A stretch of 64,000 bases of DNA, from positions 1 through 64,000 of the forward strand of contig NZ_JAIXTC010000003.1 of the NCBI RefSeq assembly GCF_027484365.1. The letters are read 5' to 3'. This document shows positions 1 to 9,055 of this stretch, piece by piece (the first letter of the stretch is position 1; each line of letters starts with the position of its first letter). Below the pieces are notes generated by a model that was not told the DNA's origin, searched no databases, and saw only the letters and a program-made list of their open reading frames with translations. Origin of the DNA: Brevundimonas sp. (GTDB lineage: Bacteria > Pseudomonadota > Alphaproteobacteria > Caulobacterales > Caulobacteraceae). The translations under genes and the position numbers were made by a program.

Positions 1-119
1 CCGGCCTTGGCCAGGGTCATCGTGATCGCCGCCGTCAGCGTCGTCTTGCCGTGGTCCACGTGACCGATCGTGCCGATGTTGCAGTGCGGCTTGTTACGTT
101 CGAACTTTTCCTTGGCCAT
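1..119 (-). CDS. tuf: Elongation factor Tu, N-terminal fragment (cut by window edge)
   Basis: Only the first 39 codons are inside the window; the gene runs off the left edge. EF-Tu delivers aminoacyl-tRNA to the ribosome as a GTP complex in the cytoplasm. The start is the ATG at 119, and the protein opens with the typical [20 protein letters not shown], followed by the P-loop GHVDHGKT at residues 19-26. It lies 89 bp downstream of fusA on the same strand, the usual last place in the rpsL-rpsG-fusA-tuf str operon. A second tuf copy elsewhere in the genome is common in proteobacteria but cannot be judged here. Confidence 0.96.
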   Translation of the reverse strand, partial: MAKEKFERNKPHCNIGTIGHVDHGKTTLTAAITMTLAKA

Positions 120-175
120 TCTCTTCTCTCCGTCCCCTGAATTGAGGGGGCATATCCTAGTTGTTCAGGGGGTGT

Positions 176-197
176 CCGACGGGCCGAAGCCCGTCGG
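176..197 (-). other. Stem-loop between fusA and tuf
   Basis: A perfect 9-bp stem, CCGACGGGC / GCCCGTCGG, with a CGAA loop lies just after the fusA stop codon. No T-run follows on the minus strand, so it is not a classical intrinsic terminator. It may stabilise the fusA 3' end or partly attenuate readthrough into tuf. The function is inferred. Confidence 0.5.
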
Positions 198-208
198 GAT
201 GGTGGGGT

Positions 209-2290
209 TTAGGCGGAATACTTCTTGATCACTTCGTCGGCGACGTGTTGCGGCACCGGCTCGTAGTGGTCGTACTGCATGGTGAAGGCCGCGCGGCCCT
301 GCGACATGCCGCGAAGCGTGTTCACATAGCCGAACATGTTGGCCAGGGGCACGAAGGCGTTCACGACGGTGGCGTTGCCGCGCATGTCCTGACCCTGGAT
401 CATGCCGCGACGGCCGTTCAGGTCGCCGATGACCGAACCGAGGTAGTCCTCGGGGGTCACGACCTCGACCGCCATGATCGGCTCGAGCAGCTTCGGAGCG
501 CCCTTTTCCTTCAGTTCGCGGAAGGCGGCGCGGGCCGCGATTTCGAACGCCAGCACGCTGGAGTCGACGTCGTGGTACTTGCCGTCCGTCAGGGTCGCCT
601 TGAAGTCGATCAGCGGGAAGCCGGCCAGCAGACCCGAATCCTTGATGGAGTTCAGACCCTTTTCGACGCCCGGGATGAATTCCTTGGGCACCGCGCCGCC
701 GACGATCGAGTTCTCGAACACGAAGCCCGAGCCCGGCTCGCCGGGTTCGAAGGTCAGCATGACGCGGGCGAACTGGCCCGTACCGCCGGTCTGCTTCTTG
801 TGGGTGTAGTCGATGTCGACCTTGCGGCCGAGGGACTCACGATAGGCGACCTGCGGCGCGCCGATGTTGGCCTCGACCTTGTAGGTGCGCTTCAGGATGT
901 CGATCTTGATGTCGAGGTGAAGCTCGCCCATGCCCTTCAGGATGGTCTGGCCCGACTCGTGGTCGGTCGAGACGGTGAAGGACGGATCTTCCGACGCCAG
1001 CTTGGCCAGGGCGACGCCCAGCTTCTCCTGGTCGGCCTTGGACTTCGGCTCCACCGAGATCTCGATCACCGGCGCCGGGAATTCCATCTTCTCGAGGATG
1101 ACGGGCGACTTCAGCGGATCGCACAGGGTGTCGCCGGTGCGGGTTTCCTTGAGGCCGGCCAGGGCGACGATGTCGCCGGCGTAGGCTTCCTTGACGTCCT
1201 CACGGTTGTTCGAGTGCATCTGCAGCATCCGTCCGACGCGCTCGCGCTTGTCGCGCGACGAGTTCAGCAGGCTCTGGCCGGTTTCCATCTTGCCCGAATA
1301 CAGGCGGCAGAAGGTCAGCGAGCCGACGAACGGGTCGTCCATGATCTTGAACGCCAGGATCGAGAGGGGTTCGTCGTCCGAGGCCTTACGCACGACCGGC
1401 TCTTCGGTCTTGAAGTCGATGCCCGGGGTCGGCGGGATGTCCATGGGCGACGGCAGGTAATCGACGACGGCGTCGAGCAGGGTCTGCACGCCCTTGTTCT
1501 TGAAGGCCGAGCCGCACAGGATCGGATAGAAGGCGCCGGTCAGCACGGCCTTGCGGATGCACTTCTTCAGCACTTCGACCGAGGGCTCGGTGCCTTCGAG
1601 GTAGGCTTCCATCGCCTCGTCATCGAGTTCGACGGCGTTGTCGATCAGGTACTGGCGGGCTTCATTGGCCTTGGCGACCAGATCGGCCGGGATCTCGCCG
1701 ATGGTGAAGTTGGCGCCCAGGGCGTCGTTGTCCCAGACGACCGAACGCATTTCCACGATGTCGACCAGACCGGTCAGCGAGGACTCGGCGCCGATCGGGA
1801 ACTGGATCGGCACCGCCTTGGCACCCAGACGGTCACGGATCGACTGGACCGAGGCGTCGAAGTCGGCGCCGATCTTGTCCATCTTGTTGACGAAGACGAT
1901 GCGCGGCACCGAATATTTGTCGGCCTGACGCCAGACGGTTTCGGTCTGCGGCTCGACGCCGGCGTTGCCGTCCAGGACCGTCACGGCGCCGTCGAGCACG
2001 CGCAGCGAACGCTCGACTTCAATGGTGAAGTCCACGTGGCCGGGGGTGTCGATGATGTTCAGGCGCTTGCCCTGCCAGAAGGCGGTCGTCGCGGCCGACG
2101 TGATCGTGATGCCGCGTTCCTGCTCCTGGTCCATCCAGTCCATGGTGGCGGCACCGTCGTGGACTTCGCCGATCTTATGGTTCTTGCCGGTGTAGTACAG
2201 GATCCGCTCGGTCGTCGTCGTCTTGCCCGCATCGATGTGGGCCATGATTCCGAAGTTGCGGTAGTCCTCGAGCGCGTGTGTGCGGGCCAT
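209..2290 (-). CDS. fusA: Elongation factor G
   Basis: EF-G (693 aa, normal length) is the GTPase that drives ribosomal translocation and, with RRF, ribosome recycling. The G domain shows the P-loop AHIDAGKT at residues 17-24, DTPGHVDF near residue 82 and NKMDK near residue 136, followed by the EF-G domains to a conserved C-terminus. The ATG at 2290 starts [20 protein letters not shown], the standard N-terminus. It is the third gene of the str operon, 150 bp after rpsG and 89 bp before tuf. A 714-codon open frame on the opposite strand over this gene is a mirror artefact of GC-rich codon use. Confidence 0.98.
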   Translation of the reverse strand: MARTHALEDYRNFGIMAHIDAGKTTTTERILYYTGKNHKIGEVHDGAATMDWMDQEQERGITITSAATTAFWQGKRLNIIDTPGHVDFTIEVERSLRVLDGAVTVLDGNAGVEPQTETVWRQADKYSVPRIVFVNKMDKIGADFDASVQSIRDRLGAKAVPIQFPIGAESSLTGLVDIVEMRSVVWDNDALGANFTIGEIPADLVAKANEARQYLIDNAVELDDEAMEAYLEGTEPSVEVLKKCIRKAVLTGAFYPILCGSAFKNKGVQTLLDAVVDYLPSPMDIPPTPGIDFKTEEPVVRKASDDEPLSILAFKIMDDPFVGSLTFCRLYSGKMETGQSLLNSSRDKRERVGRMLQMHSNNREDVKEAYAGDIVALAGLKETRTGDTLCDPLKSPVILEKMEFPAPVIEISVEPKSKADQEKLGVALAKLASEDPSFTVSTDHESGQTILKGMGELHLDIKIDILKRTYKVEANIGAPQVAYRESLGRKVDIDYTHKKQTGGTGQFARVMLTFEPGEPGSGFVFENSIVGGAVPKEFIPGVEKGLNSIKDSGLLAGFPLIDFKATLTDGKYHDVDSSVLAFEIAARAAFRELKEKGAPKLLEPIMAVEVVTPEDYLGSVIGDLNGRRGMIQGQDMRGNATVVNAFVPLANMFGYVNTLRGMSQGRAAFTMQYDHYEPVPQHVADEVIKKYSA

Positions 2291-2440
2291 GAAAGCGTGC
2301 CTTGAAAGTATGTTCAGGACGCGGGCCGCGTCCTCGGGAGATCGTCGATGTGGCGGATAAGCGAGCGCGGGCGATTTATCTCAAACCGCCCGCGCCGGAT
2401 AGTCTCTAGATAGTGCTGCTGTTTGACGCTTTGAAGGCGC

Positions 2441-2914
2441 CTACCAGCGGTAGTGGCTGAAGGCGCGGTTGGCCTCGGCCATCTTGTGGGTGTCTTCACG
2501 CTTCTTGACCGCGGTGCCGCGGTTGTTGGAGGCGTCCAGCAGCTCGGCGGCCAGCTTTTCGGTCATGGTGTTCTCGCCACGCTTGCGCGCAGCGTTCACC
2601 AGCCAGCGGATGGCCAGGGCGCGGCGACGGTCGGGGCGAACCTCGACCGGCACCTGGTAGGTGGCGCCGCCGACGCGACGCGAACGGACTTCGACCGACG
2701 GCTGGACGTTTTCCAGGGCGGTGTGGAAGGTCTGGACCGGCTCGAAGTCCTTCTTCTTGTCGGCCAGGATTTCGAACGCACCGTAGACGATGTTTTCGGC
2801 GACGGCCTTTTTGCCCTCGTACATGACGTAGTTCATGAACTTGGTGACGGTCAGATCCTTGTATTTGGGATCCGGCAGGACTTCGCGTTTCTGGGCGCGG
2901 TGGCGACGGGACAT
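2441..2914 (-). CDS. rpsG: 30S ribosomal protein S7
   Basis: S7 (157 aa, normal length) binds the 3' major domain of 16S rRNA, nucleates assembly of the small-subunit head, and contacts E-site tRNA. It begins [20 protein letters not shown] and carries the conserved basic stretch [16 protein letters not shown]. It is second in the str operon, 72 bp after rpsL. S7 is the feedback translational repressor of this operon in E. coli; whether that holds here cannot be seen from the sequence. Confidence 0.98.
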   Translation of the reverse strand: MSRRHRAQKREVLPDPKYKDLTVTKFMNYVMYEGKKAVAENIVYGAFEILADKKKDFEPVQTFHTALENVQPSVEVRSRRVGGATYQVPVEVRPDRRRALAIRWLVNAARKRGENTMTEKLAAELLDASNNRGTAVKKREDTHKMAEANRAFSHYRW

Positions 2915-2986
2915 GGGCTGGGCCTTCTAAATCGGTGTCTGGAAGAAGCCGGATGAAACCGGCTGAATCTGGAAAATGCGGGTCGC

Positions 2987-3361
2987 TTACTTCGGACGCT
3001 TGGTGCCGTAGTGCGAACGGCGCTGCTTGCGGTCCTTGACGCCCTGCGTGTCGAGCACGCCGCGAAGGATGTGGTAGCGAACGCCGGGCAAGTCCTTCAC
3101 GCGGCCGCCGCGGATCAGGACCACCGAGTGCTCCTGAAGATTGTGGCCCTCGCCGGGGATGTAGCACACGGCTTCATAGCCGGACTTGGCCAGACGGACC
3201 TTGGCGACCTTACGCAGAGCCGAGTTCGGCTTCTTCGGGGTCGTCGTATAGACGCGGGTGCAAACGCCGCGGCGCTGGGGCGAGCCTTCCAGGGCCGGCA
3301 CCTTGTTGCGCACGGGCTTGGGCTTGCGGGGCTTGCGGATCAGCTGGTTGATCGTAGGCAT
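2987..3361 (-). CDS. rpsL: 30S ribosomal protein S12
   Basis: S12 (124 aa) sits at the decoding centre and controls translational accuracy. The ATG at 3361 gives [20 protein letters not shown], the universal N-terminus; the open frame reaches further upstream but without homology. The accuracy and streptomycin regions, [13 protein letters not shown] and [12 protein letters not shown], are wild-type in form, so no ribosomal streptomycin-resistance change is visible at the classical lysines. It is the first gene of the str operon, and the promoter should lie between 3362 and the terminator at 3491. Confidence 0.98.
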   Translation of the reverse strand: MPTINQLIRKPRKPKPVRNKVPALEGSPQRRGVCTRVYTTTPKKPNSALRKVAKVRLAKSGYEAVCYIPGEGHNLQEHSVVLIRGGRVKDLPGVRYHILRGVLDTQGVKDRKQRRSHYGTKRPK

Positions 3362-3490
3362 CGGTAGAACAGTCTCGACTTCTGATGGAGGCGTGTGCCT
3401 GTCGGCCGGGGCGCCTCGGTTTCCTTCTTTTGAACGGCTCCGACGGAGACGCCCGGGATCGTTCGAGACCGGATGCGGCACGACCAAACG

Positions 3491-3523
3491 AAAAAACCGG
3501 AACGCGCGCTTCGGGCGTTCCGG
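3491..3523 (-). terminator. Rho-independent terminator of the lipoprotein gene pair
   Basis: The 9-bp stem CCGGAACGC / GCGTTCCGG at 3497-3523 has a short loop and is followed on the minus strand by six T residues (AAAAAA at 3491-3496 on the plus strand). It sits about 110 bp after the stop codon of the small lipoprotein at 3635 and separates that unit from the str operon. Confidence 0.8.
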
Positions 3524-3634
3524 CGGGCACAGCCCGTCCGTTCAATTGTGACGATCAGGATGGGCCCCGGAAAGAACCCGCCTCGAAAGTCCGGCGCGTT
3601 TACGCGTGAGGGGCCGTCAGGTCAAGACCGGGCC

Positions 3635-3922
3635 TCAGGACCCGGCCGGCGTCTTCTGCACGCTCCGGACGACGAAGTTGATCCGTCCGGAGGCCGGCGG
3701 CTCGCGCATCGTCGCCTCCGACAGCCGTGTCCCCTCAGCGGACCGGGCGGCCGCCGCTCCGTAGCCTTCATTCGGCGGGTTCTCGGAAACCACCAGGCAG
3801 TTCGATAGCAGACCGTCCGCAGCGACGCCGCAGTTCAGGTTCACGAGGCCCCCGCTGGCGCATCCCGACAGACCTGCGCCCAAAAGGGCGATCAACGCCA
3901 TGCGCCCGAGATTCGTACGCAT
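3635..3922 (-). CDS. Small lipoprotein resembling a TonB C-terminal domain
   Basis: A 95-residue protein with a lipoprotein signal peptide: basic N-terminus, hydrophobic core, lipobox LSGC with Cys21. The remaining ~75 residues match the pattern of the TonB C-terminal domain: VNLNCGVAADGLLSNCLVVS, then ENP...GYGAAAARSA, and a final strand INFVVRSV. The transmembrane anchor and Pro-rich spacer of real TonB are absent. Two cysteines (positions about 31 and 43) could form a disulfide in the periplasm. It starts 2 bp after the stop of the upstream lipoprotein, so the two are probably translationally coupled, and a terminator follows. The TonB-like fold is inferred from motif spacing. The function is unknown. 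Confidence 0.7.
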   Translation of the reverse strand: MRTNLGRMALIALLGAGLSGCASGGLVNLNCGVAADGLLSNCLVVSENPPNEGYGAAAARSAEGTRLSEATMREPPASGRINFVVRSVQKTPAGS

Positions 3923-3924
3923 CG

Positions 3925-4503
3925 TCAGCCCTCCTGGTCCGTCACCGGTGTTGTCAGGTCGAACTCTGCCCGAAAGTGCCGGTTTGCGCGACGCAGCTCA
4001 TAGGCGAACATCCGGCCCGGATAGACCTCGACGTTCCAGACATTGGTCGTGGAGACGGCGGCGTCATTGGCGTTGAAGAGGGCGATGGAGAAGGCGTCGA
4101 CCGGGAAGGTCTGCCACTCGGCCGACCCGGGCCCGACATTGTTTCCCCCATACATATGCAGCGTATGGGGCGTACCGTCGGGGTGGCGATGGTCGTGTTT
4201 CAGCCTGAGCCCTGCCTCCGTGCGGGTTATGATCCAGGTTCGCGACCGGTCTTCGCCGACGCTGAACGGAATACGCACCTCGGTCGGCGAACAGTCGCTC
4301 ACATGCATCAGCAGCCGCTCGCCGACGAACCTGGCGTCGGCCGCATCCGTCGACACCACCCGGCCCTCGAAGCGCTGGCCGCACAGGGCGTTCAGATTGG
4401 CCATGAAGTTCCCCTCTGCCGGGGAAGGCGGGTTCGTGCCGAAATAGGTCCCTGCACATCCGGACAGCAGGACGGTGCAGGCGGCGATCAGGGCGACTTT
4501 CAT
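3925..4503 (-). CDS. Putative lipoprotein of unknown function
   Basis: A 192-residue protein from the ATG at 4503; a longer GTG start at 4524 would add seven residues ahead of the signal peptide and looks less likely. MKVALIAACTVLLSGCAG is a clear lipoprotein signal with lipobox LSGC (Cys16). The mature part is soluble, with the segments LNALCGQRFEGRVVSTDAAD and LKHDHRHPDGTPHTLHMYGG. I do not recognise a named family. It is the first gene of a two-lipoprotein unit with the TonB-like protein 2 bp downstream, so a shared envelope role is likely. rpmG is divergent, about 130 bp away. Confidence 0.7.
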   Translation of the reverse strand: MKVALIAACTVLLSGCAGTYFGTNPPSPAEGNFMANLNALCGQRFEGRVVSTDAADARFVGERLLMHVSDCSPTEVRIPFSVGEDRSRTWIITRTEAGLRLKHDHRHPDGTPHTLHMYGGNNVGPGSAEWQTFPVDAFSIALFNANDAAVSTTNVWNVEVYPGRMFAYELRRANRHFRAEFDLTTPVTDQEG

Positions 4504-4631
4504 GTCGCGAACGTCGCTCACCACGACAACATTCTCAATGCGCCACGTCGCCCGTTGACTTCGCGACTTCCCTGAGTATGTTCCGCGCCTCTCATTTTAC
4601 GGCTCAACCGCCGTCGCAAAGGTAATTTCCG

Positions 4632-4799
4632 ATGGCAAAGCCCGCCTCCATCAAGATCCGCCTCAACTCCACGGCCGACACCGGCTTCTTCTACGTCACC
4701 AAGAAGAACGCCCGTACGATGACCGAGAAGATGGTCGTCAAGAAGTACGACCCGGTCGTGCGCAAGCACGTCGAGTTCAAGGAAGGCAAGATCAAGTAA
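4632..4799 (+). CDS. rpmG: 50S ribosomal protein L33
   Basis: A 55-residue protein starting [20 protein letters not shown] and ending KEGKIK, the standard L33 sequence of the large ribosomal subunit near the E site. The zinc-binding CxxC pairs of the C+ type are absent, so this is the zinc-independent form. The gene is monocistronic, followed 26 bp later by a strong terminator, and converges on pleD. The same neighbourhood (divK, pleD, rpmG) is expected in Caulobacter relatives. Confidence 0.96.
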   Translation: MAKPASIKIRLNSTADTGFFYVTKKNARTMTEKMVVKKYDPVVRKHVEFKEGKIK

Positions 4800-4825
4800 G
4801 GCTTGATCCCACGCTGGTTCTGAAG

Positions 4826-4853
4826 CGCCCGGTCGGCAACGACCGGGCGTTTT
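4826..4853 (+). terminator. Rho-independent terminator of rpmG
   Basis: A perfect 10-bp stem CGCCCGGTCG / CGACCGGGCG with a GCAA tetraloop at 4826-4849, followed by TTTT. It ends the rpmG transcript just before the convergent pleD stop codon at 4864. Confidence 0.9.
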
Positions 4854-4863
4854 GCTGTCCGGC

Positions 4864-6228
4864 CTAGGCCGCCCGCGCGATGACGCGGTCGCGCCCCGTG
4901 GCCTTGGCCTCGTAGACGCCTTCGTCGGCCCGCTTCAGCAGGGCGTCCGGCGTATCCCCGGCCCCCAGGGTCGCGGCCACGCCGATCGAGATGGTCACCG
5001 TCAGGTGCTCCTGGCCGCCCATCACGCGGAAGGGCGTGGTGCCGACGTCACGGCGGATGCGTTCGGCGATGCGGTGCGCATCCTCGATCCGGGTTCCCGG
5101 CATGACGACGACGAATTCCTCGCCGCCCAGCCGGCACGGCAGGTCGACGGCGCGGACGTTGGTGGCCAGGCGCACGGCGAATTCGCGCAGCACCTCATCG
5201 CCCGCATCGTGGCCGAAGCCGTCGTTGACCTTCTTGAAGTGGTCGATGTCCAGCACGAGCACCGACACGGGCTCGCCGCCCTGGGCCGCCCGAGTGACAA
5301 AGGCCTGAAGCTGCCCGGCCATGTAGCGCCGGTTGTGCAGCCCGGTCAGGGCGTCTGTGACGGCCATCTCGAGGCTGTAGTCCAGCTTCTCCTTGAGGAA
5401 GTCGGTGTAGCGTTTCCTGCGGACCTGGGTCCGCGCCCGGGCCGCCAGCTCCTCCGGATCCACCGGCTTCATCAGGATATCGTTGACGCCCAGTTCCAGG
5501 GCCTTGACCAGCCGTGGCCGGTCCGACGGATCGACCACGGCCAGAATCGGAAGATGCCGCGTCGGCTCCGCCGAACGCACCTGGGCGACCAGACGCAGCC
5601 CGTCGAACTCCGCCGCCGCCACATTGATGATCATCAGGTCGATGGCGCCCTTGGACGCGATCAGGCCGTCACCCGCAGTGGTCTCGATCGAGGGGCGATG
5701 CTCGCGCGTCAGCTCCTCGGCGATCCGCTCGGCCTGGCGCGCATTGTCGTCGACGATCAGGACCCGGCCACCGGACCCGCGCAGCCGCCCGGCCCCGTCG
5801 GTCGTCACCCCCAGCCGGCGCCCGCTCTCCTCGCGCTCGCGCAGCTCGTCCATGACCAGCTTCAGTCGGGTCAGCGACCGCACCCGCGCGAACAGCACCA
5901 CGTCGTCCAGCGGCTTGGTGACGAAGTCGTCCGCCCCCGCCTCCAGCCCCTTGATCCGGTCCTCGCGCCCGTCCAGGGCCGTCACCAGAACGACAGGGAT
6001 ATGGTTGGTGGTCGGATCGGCCTTCAGCCGGCGGCAGGTCTCGAACCCGTCCATGCCAGGCATCATGACGTCCAGCAGGATGATGTCGGGCTGTTCCGCC
6101 GCCGCCATTCTGAGCGCCGACGCCCCGTCCTGGCAGGTCAGGACGTCATAGTATTCCAGCGTCAGCTTGGCCTCGAGCAGGCGGACATTGGCCTCAACGT
6201 CGTCGACCACAAGAATACGCGCGGTCAT
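4864..6228 (-). CDS. pleD: Diguanylate cyclase response regulator PleD
   Basis: 454 aa, matching Caulobacter PleD in length and layout. It makes cyclic di-GMP from two GTP when phosphorylated and drives the swarmer-to-stalked transition. REC1 (about 3-118) has the phospho-acceptor Asp53 in IILLDVMMPG. REC2 (about 155-270) has IINV where the Asp would be, as in the known adaptor domain. The GGDEF domain (about 290-450) carries the active GGEEF near residue 366, preceded by the product-inhibition I-site RAVD. It follows divK by only 7 bp, so the two are an operon controlled by the DivJ/PleC kinases in the model organism. Confidence 0.96.
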   Translation of the reverse strand: MTARILVVDDVEANVRLLEAKLTLEYYDVLTCQDGASALRMAAAEQPDIILLDVMMPGMDGFETCRRLKADPTTNHIPVVLVTALDGREDRIKGLEAGADDFVTKPLDDVVLFARVRSLTRLKLVMDELREREESGRRLGVTTDGAGRLRGSGGRVLIVDDNARQAERIAEELTREHRPSIETTAGDGLIASKGAIDLMIINVAAAEFDGLRLVAQVRSAEPTRHLPILAVVDPSDRPRLVKALELGVNDILMKPVDPEELAARARTQVRRKRYTDFLKEKLDYSLEMAVTDALTGLHNRRYMAGQLQAFVTRAAQGGEPVSVLVLDIDHFKKVNDGFGHDAGDEVLREFAVRLATNVRAVDLPCRLGGEEFVVVMPGTRIEDAHRIAERIRRDVGTTPFRVMGGQEHLTVTISIGVAATLGAGDTPDALLKRADEGVYEAKATGRDRVIARAA

Positions 6229-6235
6229 TGAACTG

Positions 6236-6619
6236 CTACCCCACCGTCACTGGCTGGTTCAGGTGCTTCTTCACCGTCTCCAGGAAATGCATCACCGAGA
6301 TCGGCTTGGAGATATAGGCCTCGCAGCCGCCCTGCCGGATCCGCTCCTCGTCGCCCTTCATGGCGAAGGCGGTCACCGCGATGATCGGAATATGGGCCAG
6401 CTCCTCGTCGTCCTTGAGCCATTTGGTCACTTCCAGCCCCGAGATCTCGGGCAGCTGGATGTCCATCAGGATCAGGTCGGGCATGTGCTGGCGCGCGAGG
6501 GCCATCGCCTGCAGCCCCTCGCGGGTCTGCAGGATCTGGTAGCCCTGCGAGTCGAGCAGATCATGAAACAGCTTCATGTTCAGCTCGTTATCCTCGACGA
6601 TGAGGACTTTCTTGGACAT
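6236..6619 (-). CDS. divK: Single-domain response regulator DivK
   Basis: 127 aa, one receiver domain. DivK is phosphorylated by DivJ and dephosphorylated by PleC, and controls CtrA activity and stability through DivL and CckA. The phospho-acceptor is Asp53 ([16 protein letters not shown]) and the conserved lysine is Lys105 (AYISKPIS). The ATG at 6619 gives [20 protein letters not shown], the known DivK N-terminus; the open frame extends 45 codons further upstream without similarity. It heads a divK-pleD operon. A near-consensus CtrA box lies about 90 bp upstream, as expected from the CtrA dependence of divK in Caulobacter. Confidence 0.97.
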   Translation of the reverse strand: MSKKVLIVEDNELNMKLFHDLLDSQGYQILQTREGLQAMALARQHMPDLILMDIQLPEISGLEVTKWLKDDEELAHIPIIAVTAFAMKGDEERIRQGGCEAYISKPISVMHFLETVKKHLNQPVTVG

Positions 6620-6707
6620 CTTCACCCGGTCTGGCCGCCTCGATTGACGCGCACCCTGCGCACTGAGGCTTGCGGCCTTCTTCGATTGGGATTGTGCCTG
6701 CGCAGTC

Positions 6708-6732
6708 TTAAGTTGGGGTGAAGTCGGGAATC
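6708..6732 (-). promoter_or_regulatory. Candidate CtrA box plus GANTC site upstream of divK
   Basis: On the minus strand TTCA-N7-TTAAG lies at 6708-6722 (consensus TTAA-N7-TTAAC), and a CcrM methylation site GAATC at 6728-6732. They are in the 124-bp gap between divergent divK and dinB. divK is in the CtrA regulon of Caulobacter, which supports the reading. The box has two deviations, so this is a candidate only. Confidence 0.45.
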
Positions 6733-6743
6733 CAACCTTCACC

Positions 6744-8003
6744 ATGAAAGCCATCTGTCGCGAATGCCTGTGGACCGGGGAGGACGCCGTCCGGCGCTGT
6801 CCCTCCTGCGGCTCCCCGCGGGTCGTCTGCGATCCGGAGCTGGACCAGCTGGCGATCGCCCACCTCGACTGCGACGCCTTCTACGCCTCGGTGGAGAAGC
6901 GCGACCGCCCCGAGCTGCGCGACCGGCCCGTCATCGTCGGCGGCGGGGTGCGGGGCGTGGTCTCCACCTGCTGCTACATCGCCCGCCAGTCCGGCGTTCA
7001 TTCGGCCATGCCGATGTTCAAGGCGCTGAAGGCCTGTCCCGACGCGGTCGTCCTCAAACCCGACTTCTCCAAATACGTCCCCGAATCGGAGCGCATCTTC
7101 CGCTTCGTCGGAGAGCTCACCCCCCTGGTCCAGACCCTGTCGCTGGACGAGGCCTGGATCGACCTGTCGGGCACCGAACGCCTGAACGGCGGCCCGCCGG
7201 CGCTCCAGCTGATCCGCCTCCAGAAGCGGATCGAGGTCGAGACGGGCCTGGGCGTCTCCATCGGCCTGGCCCCGAACCGCTTCCTGGCCAAGATCGCCTC
7301 GGAGCTGGACAAGCCGCGCGGCTTCTCCGTCATCGGCGCGGCGAACGCCCGGGCCCTGCTGGCGCCGCGGTCCGTCCGCATCCTGCCCGGGGTAGGTCCC
7401 GTCTTCGGCAAGACCCTGGTCTCGGACGGTTTCGCCACTGTCGGCGACCTGGCCGCCGCCGACGTCCGCGACCTGGTCAAACGCTACGGCGAGACCGGCC
7501 TGCGCCTCCACGACCTCGCCCACGCCCGCGACGCCCGCTCCGTGAACCCGGAGCACGACCGGCGCGGCATGAGCGCGGAAAACACTTTCAACACCGACCT
7601 GACCGCGCTCGAGGACCTCGAGGCCGAGCTCTGGCCCCTGTGCGAAAAGGTCGCGTCCAAGGCCCGGCGCGACGGCGTCGCCAGCCGCGTCGTCGTCCTC
7701 AAACTGCGCCGCACCGACTTCAGGATCATCACCCGTCGCCGCACGATGCCCGACCCGGTCCAGACGGCCCGCGCCCTGTTCGCCATCGGCCGCGACCTGC
7801 TGGCCCCCGAACTGGGCCGCCCCTACCGCCTCATCGGCATCGGCCTCGCCGACATCCAGGACGCCGAGGACCTGCCCGAGGGGCTGTTCGCCTCGGCCGA
7901 GCGCCGCACCCTCAAGACCGAGACCACCATCGACGCCCTGCGCCAGAAATTCGGCGCCTCCGCCGTCGTCGCGGGCCGGGCGCTGAAGCCGAAACCCCGC
8001 TAG
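6744..8003 (+). CDS. dinB: DNA polymerase IV (Y family) with N-terminal zinc ribbon
   Basis: 419 aa Y-family translesion polymerase. Catalytic motifs are clear: [14 protein letters not shown] with the first metal aspartate near residue 42, YIARQSGV, and [11 protein letters not shown] carrying the catalytic Asp-Glu. The helix-hairpin-helix and little-finger regions follow. The first ~30 residues form an extra Cys4 zinc ribbon, CREC at 5-8 and CPSC at 19-22, absent from E. coli DinB. This region is in frame with the only convincing start (ATG 6744). The gene is divergent from divK. No LexA box was recognised by eye. Zinc-ribbon DinB proteins seem usual in this family, but the role of the ribbon is not known to me. 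Confidence 0.93.
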   Translation: MKAICRECLWTGEDAVRRCPSCGSPRVVCDPELDQLAIAHLDCDAFYASVEKRDRPELRDRPVIVGGGVRGVVSTCCYIARQSGVHSAMPMFKALKACPDAVVLKPDFSKYVPESERIFRFVGELTPLVQTLSLDEAWIDLSGTERLNGGPPALQLIRLQKRIEVETGLGVSIGLAPNRFLAKIASELDKPRGFSVIGAANARALLAPRSVRILPGVGPVFGKTLVSDGFATVGDLAAADVRDLVKRYGETGLRLHDLAHARDARSVNPEHDRRGMSAENTFNTDLTALEDLEAELWPLCEKVASKARRDGVASRVVVLKLRRTDFRIITRRRTMPDPVQTARALFAIGRDLLAPELGRPYRLIGIGLADIQDAEDLPEGLFASAERRTLKTETTIDALRQKFGASAVVAGRALKPKPR

Positions 8004-8022
8004 GCTGCGGGGCGGCGGCGCG

Positions 8023-8937
8023 TCAGTGCGCCTCGATCAATTCCAGCGACACCCGGCGGGTGCGGTGGATCGGGGGGATGGCGTTGCACGCGGCGAGGGC
8101 GACGTCGGCGCACATCCGTCCCTCGAGATCCAGCTGATTGGTCATGTCCGCGGCCCGCAACTGCCCGTCGCTCCGTCGCAGCCTGGACAGGATGACGAAG
8201 CTCTCGTGGCCGTGGAGATCCAGCACGCCCGGGCCGGCCCTGCGCACCATCCGGAAATTCTCCGGTACCTCCCCGGCGGCCGGGGTCGCATCCGGGTCGA
8301 GACAGGATTGCGACGGCGGTTCGAAGCGCGCCTCGACCACGACTTCGCTCTCCTCGACCGCCACCAGGCGAAGCGTCGCCCGGGTGCAGTCCCGCCCGGA
8401 CAGGATGGCCTGGCCGTCCTCGAAGTCGCCGATGACCAGCTCCGGCCGGACATGGGCGTCCCCGACGGCCTTCAACTGGTCCAGCCCCAGCCCCCGGCTG
8501 ACCGCCACGTAGAAGGTCTGCAGATCGGTCACCATGCCCAGCAAGGCGACCGAGCCAGCAGGGCGTGGCGACTCCAGCCGCTCCTCTGCGCCGAGAGCCA
8601 GGGTGTAGGGGGCCAGGGCGCGCGCTGCGGTGTCGTCGGCCCCGCCCGCCTCGCCGAGGCTCAACCAGCGGACCCGTTCGAAGGGCGACCCGCCGTCGGC
8701 GCCCGCCACGACCTCATGATCCGAGACCGCCTCGACCCGGCTCGTCTGGTCTCCCCGCGTCTCCGTCTGGACCAGACGATACTGGAACCTCTGTCCCACG
8801 TCATAGCGGCGCGTCAGGTCGAGCTCCTGGCGGGCACTGGCCGGCGATGTCGCACCCATGGCCAGCAGCAACGCCAGTATGGCCGCGCCCGGCGCCGGGC
8901 CGCCAGCGACGCGGGTCTGCCGTTTCTGCCGGTTCAT
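8023..8937 (-). CDS. Secreted protein of unknown function
   Basis: 304 aa with a basic N-terminus, hydrophobic core AAILALLLAMGATSPASA and likely signal peptidase I cleavage after ASA near residue 35; there is no lipobox. The mature protein is soluble, acidic and beta-rich, with four cysteines in the second half (CTRA, SCLDPD, MCADVALAAC) that could make disulfides in the periplasm. I recognise no family. It converges with dinB (19-bp gap) and is divergent from the polysaccharide deacetylase gene 118 bp away. No operon partner is visible. Confidence 0.65.
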   Translation of the reverse strand: MNRQKRQTRVAGGPAPGAAILALLLAMGATSPASARQELDLTRRYDVGQRFQYRLVQTETRGDQTSRVEAVSDHEVVAGADGGSPFERVRWLSLGEAGGADDTAARALAPYTLALGAEERLESPRPAGSVALLGMVTDLQTFYVAVSRGLGLDQLKAVGDAHVRPELVIGDFEDGQAILSGRDCTRATLRLVAVEESEVVVEARFEPPSQSCLDPDATPAAGEVPENFRMVRRAGPGVLDLHGHESFVILSRLRRSDGQLRAADMTNQLDLEGRMCADVALAACNAIPPIHRTRRVSLELIEAH

Positions 8938-9055
8938 CGGACGCCCTCCTGCCGCGTCGCCCTCACTCCGACCGGAGATATCTCAAACGCGCCGCCAGGT
9001 TAAGAACGCGGGCGGCGTTCAACCGGCCTTAAGCCGATCGGGTCATGATCGCCCC

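Noticed and set aside
161..2305. A 714-codon open frame on the plus strand opposite fusA
   Set aside because: It mirrors fusA in a codon-complementary frame, its residues (His/Asp/Val/Gly-rich without motifs) are typical of antisense GC-rich frames, and fusA is certain.
5580..5760. Missing phospho-acceptor Asp in the second receiver domain of PleD
   Set aside because: The same degeneracy is normal for PleD, where the second receiver is an adaptor for dimerisation.
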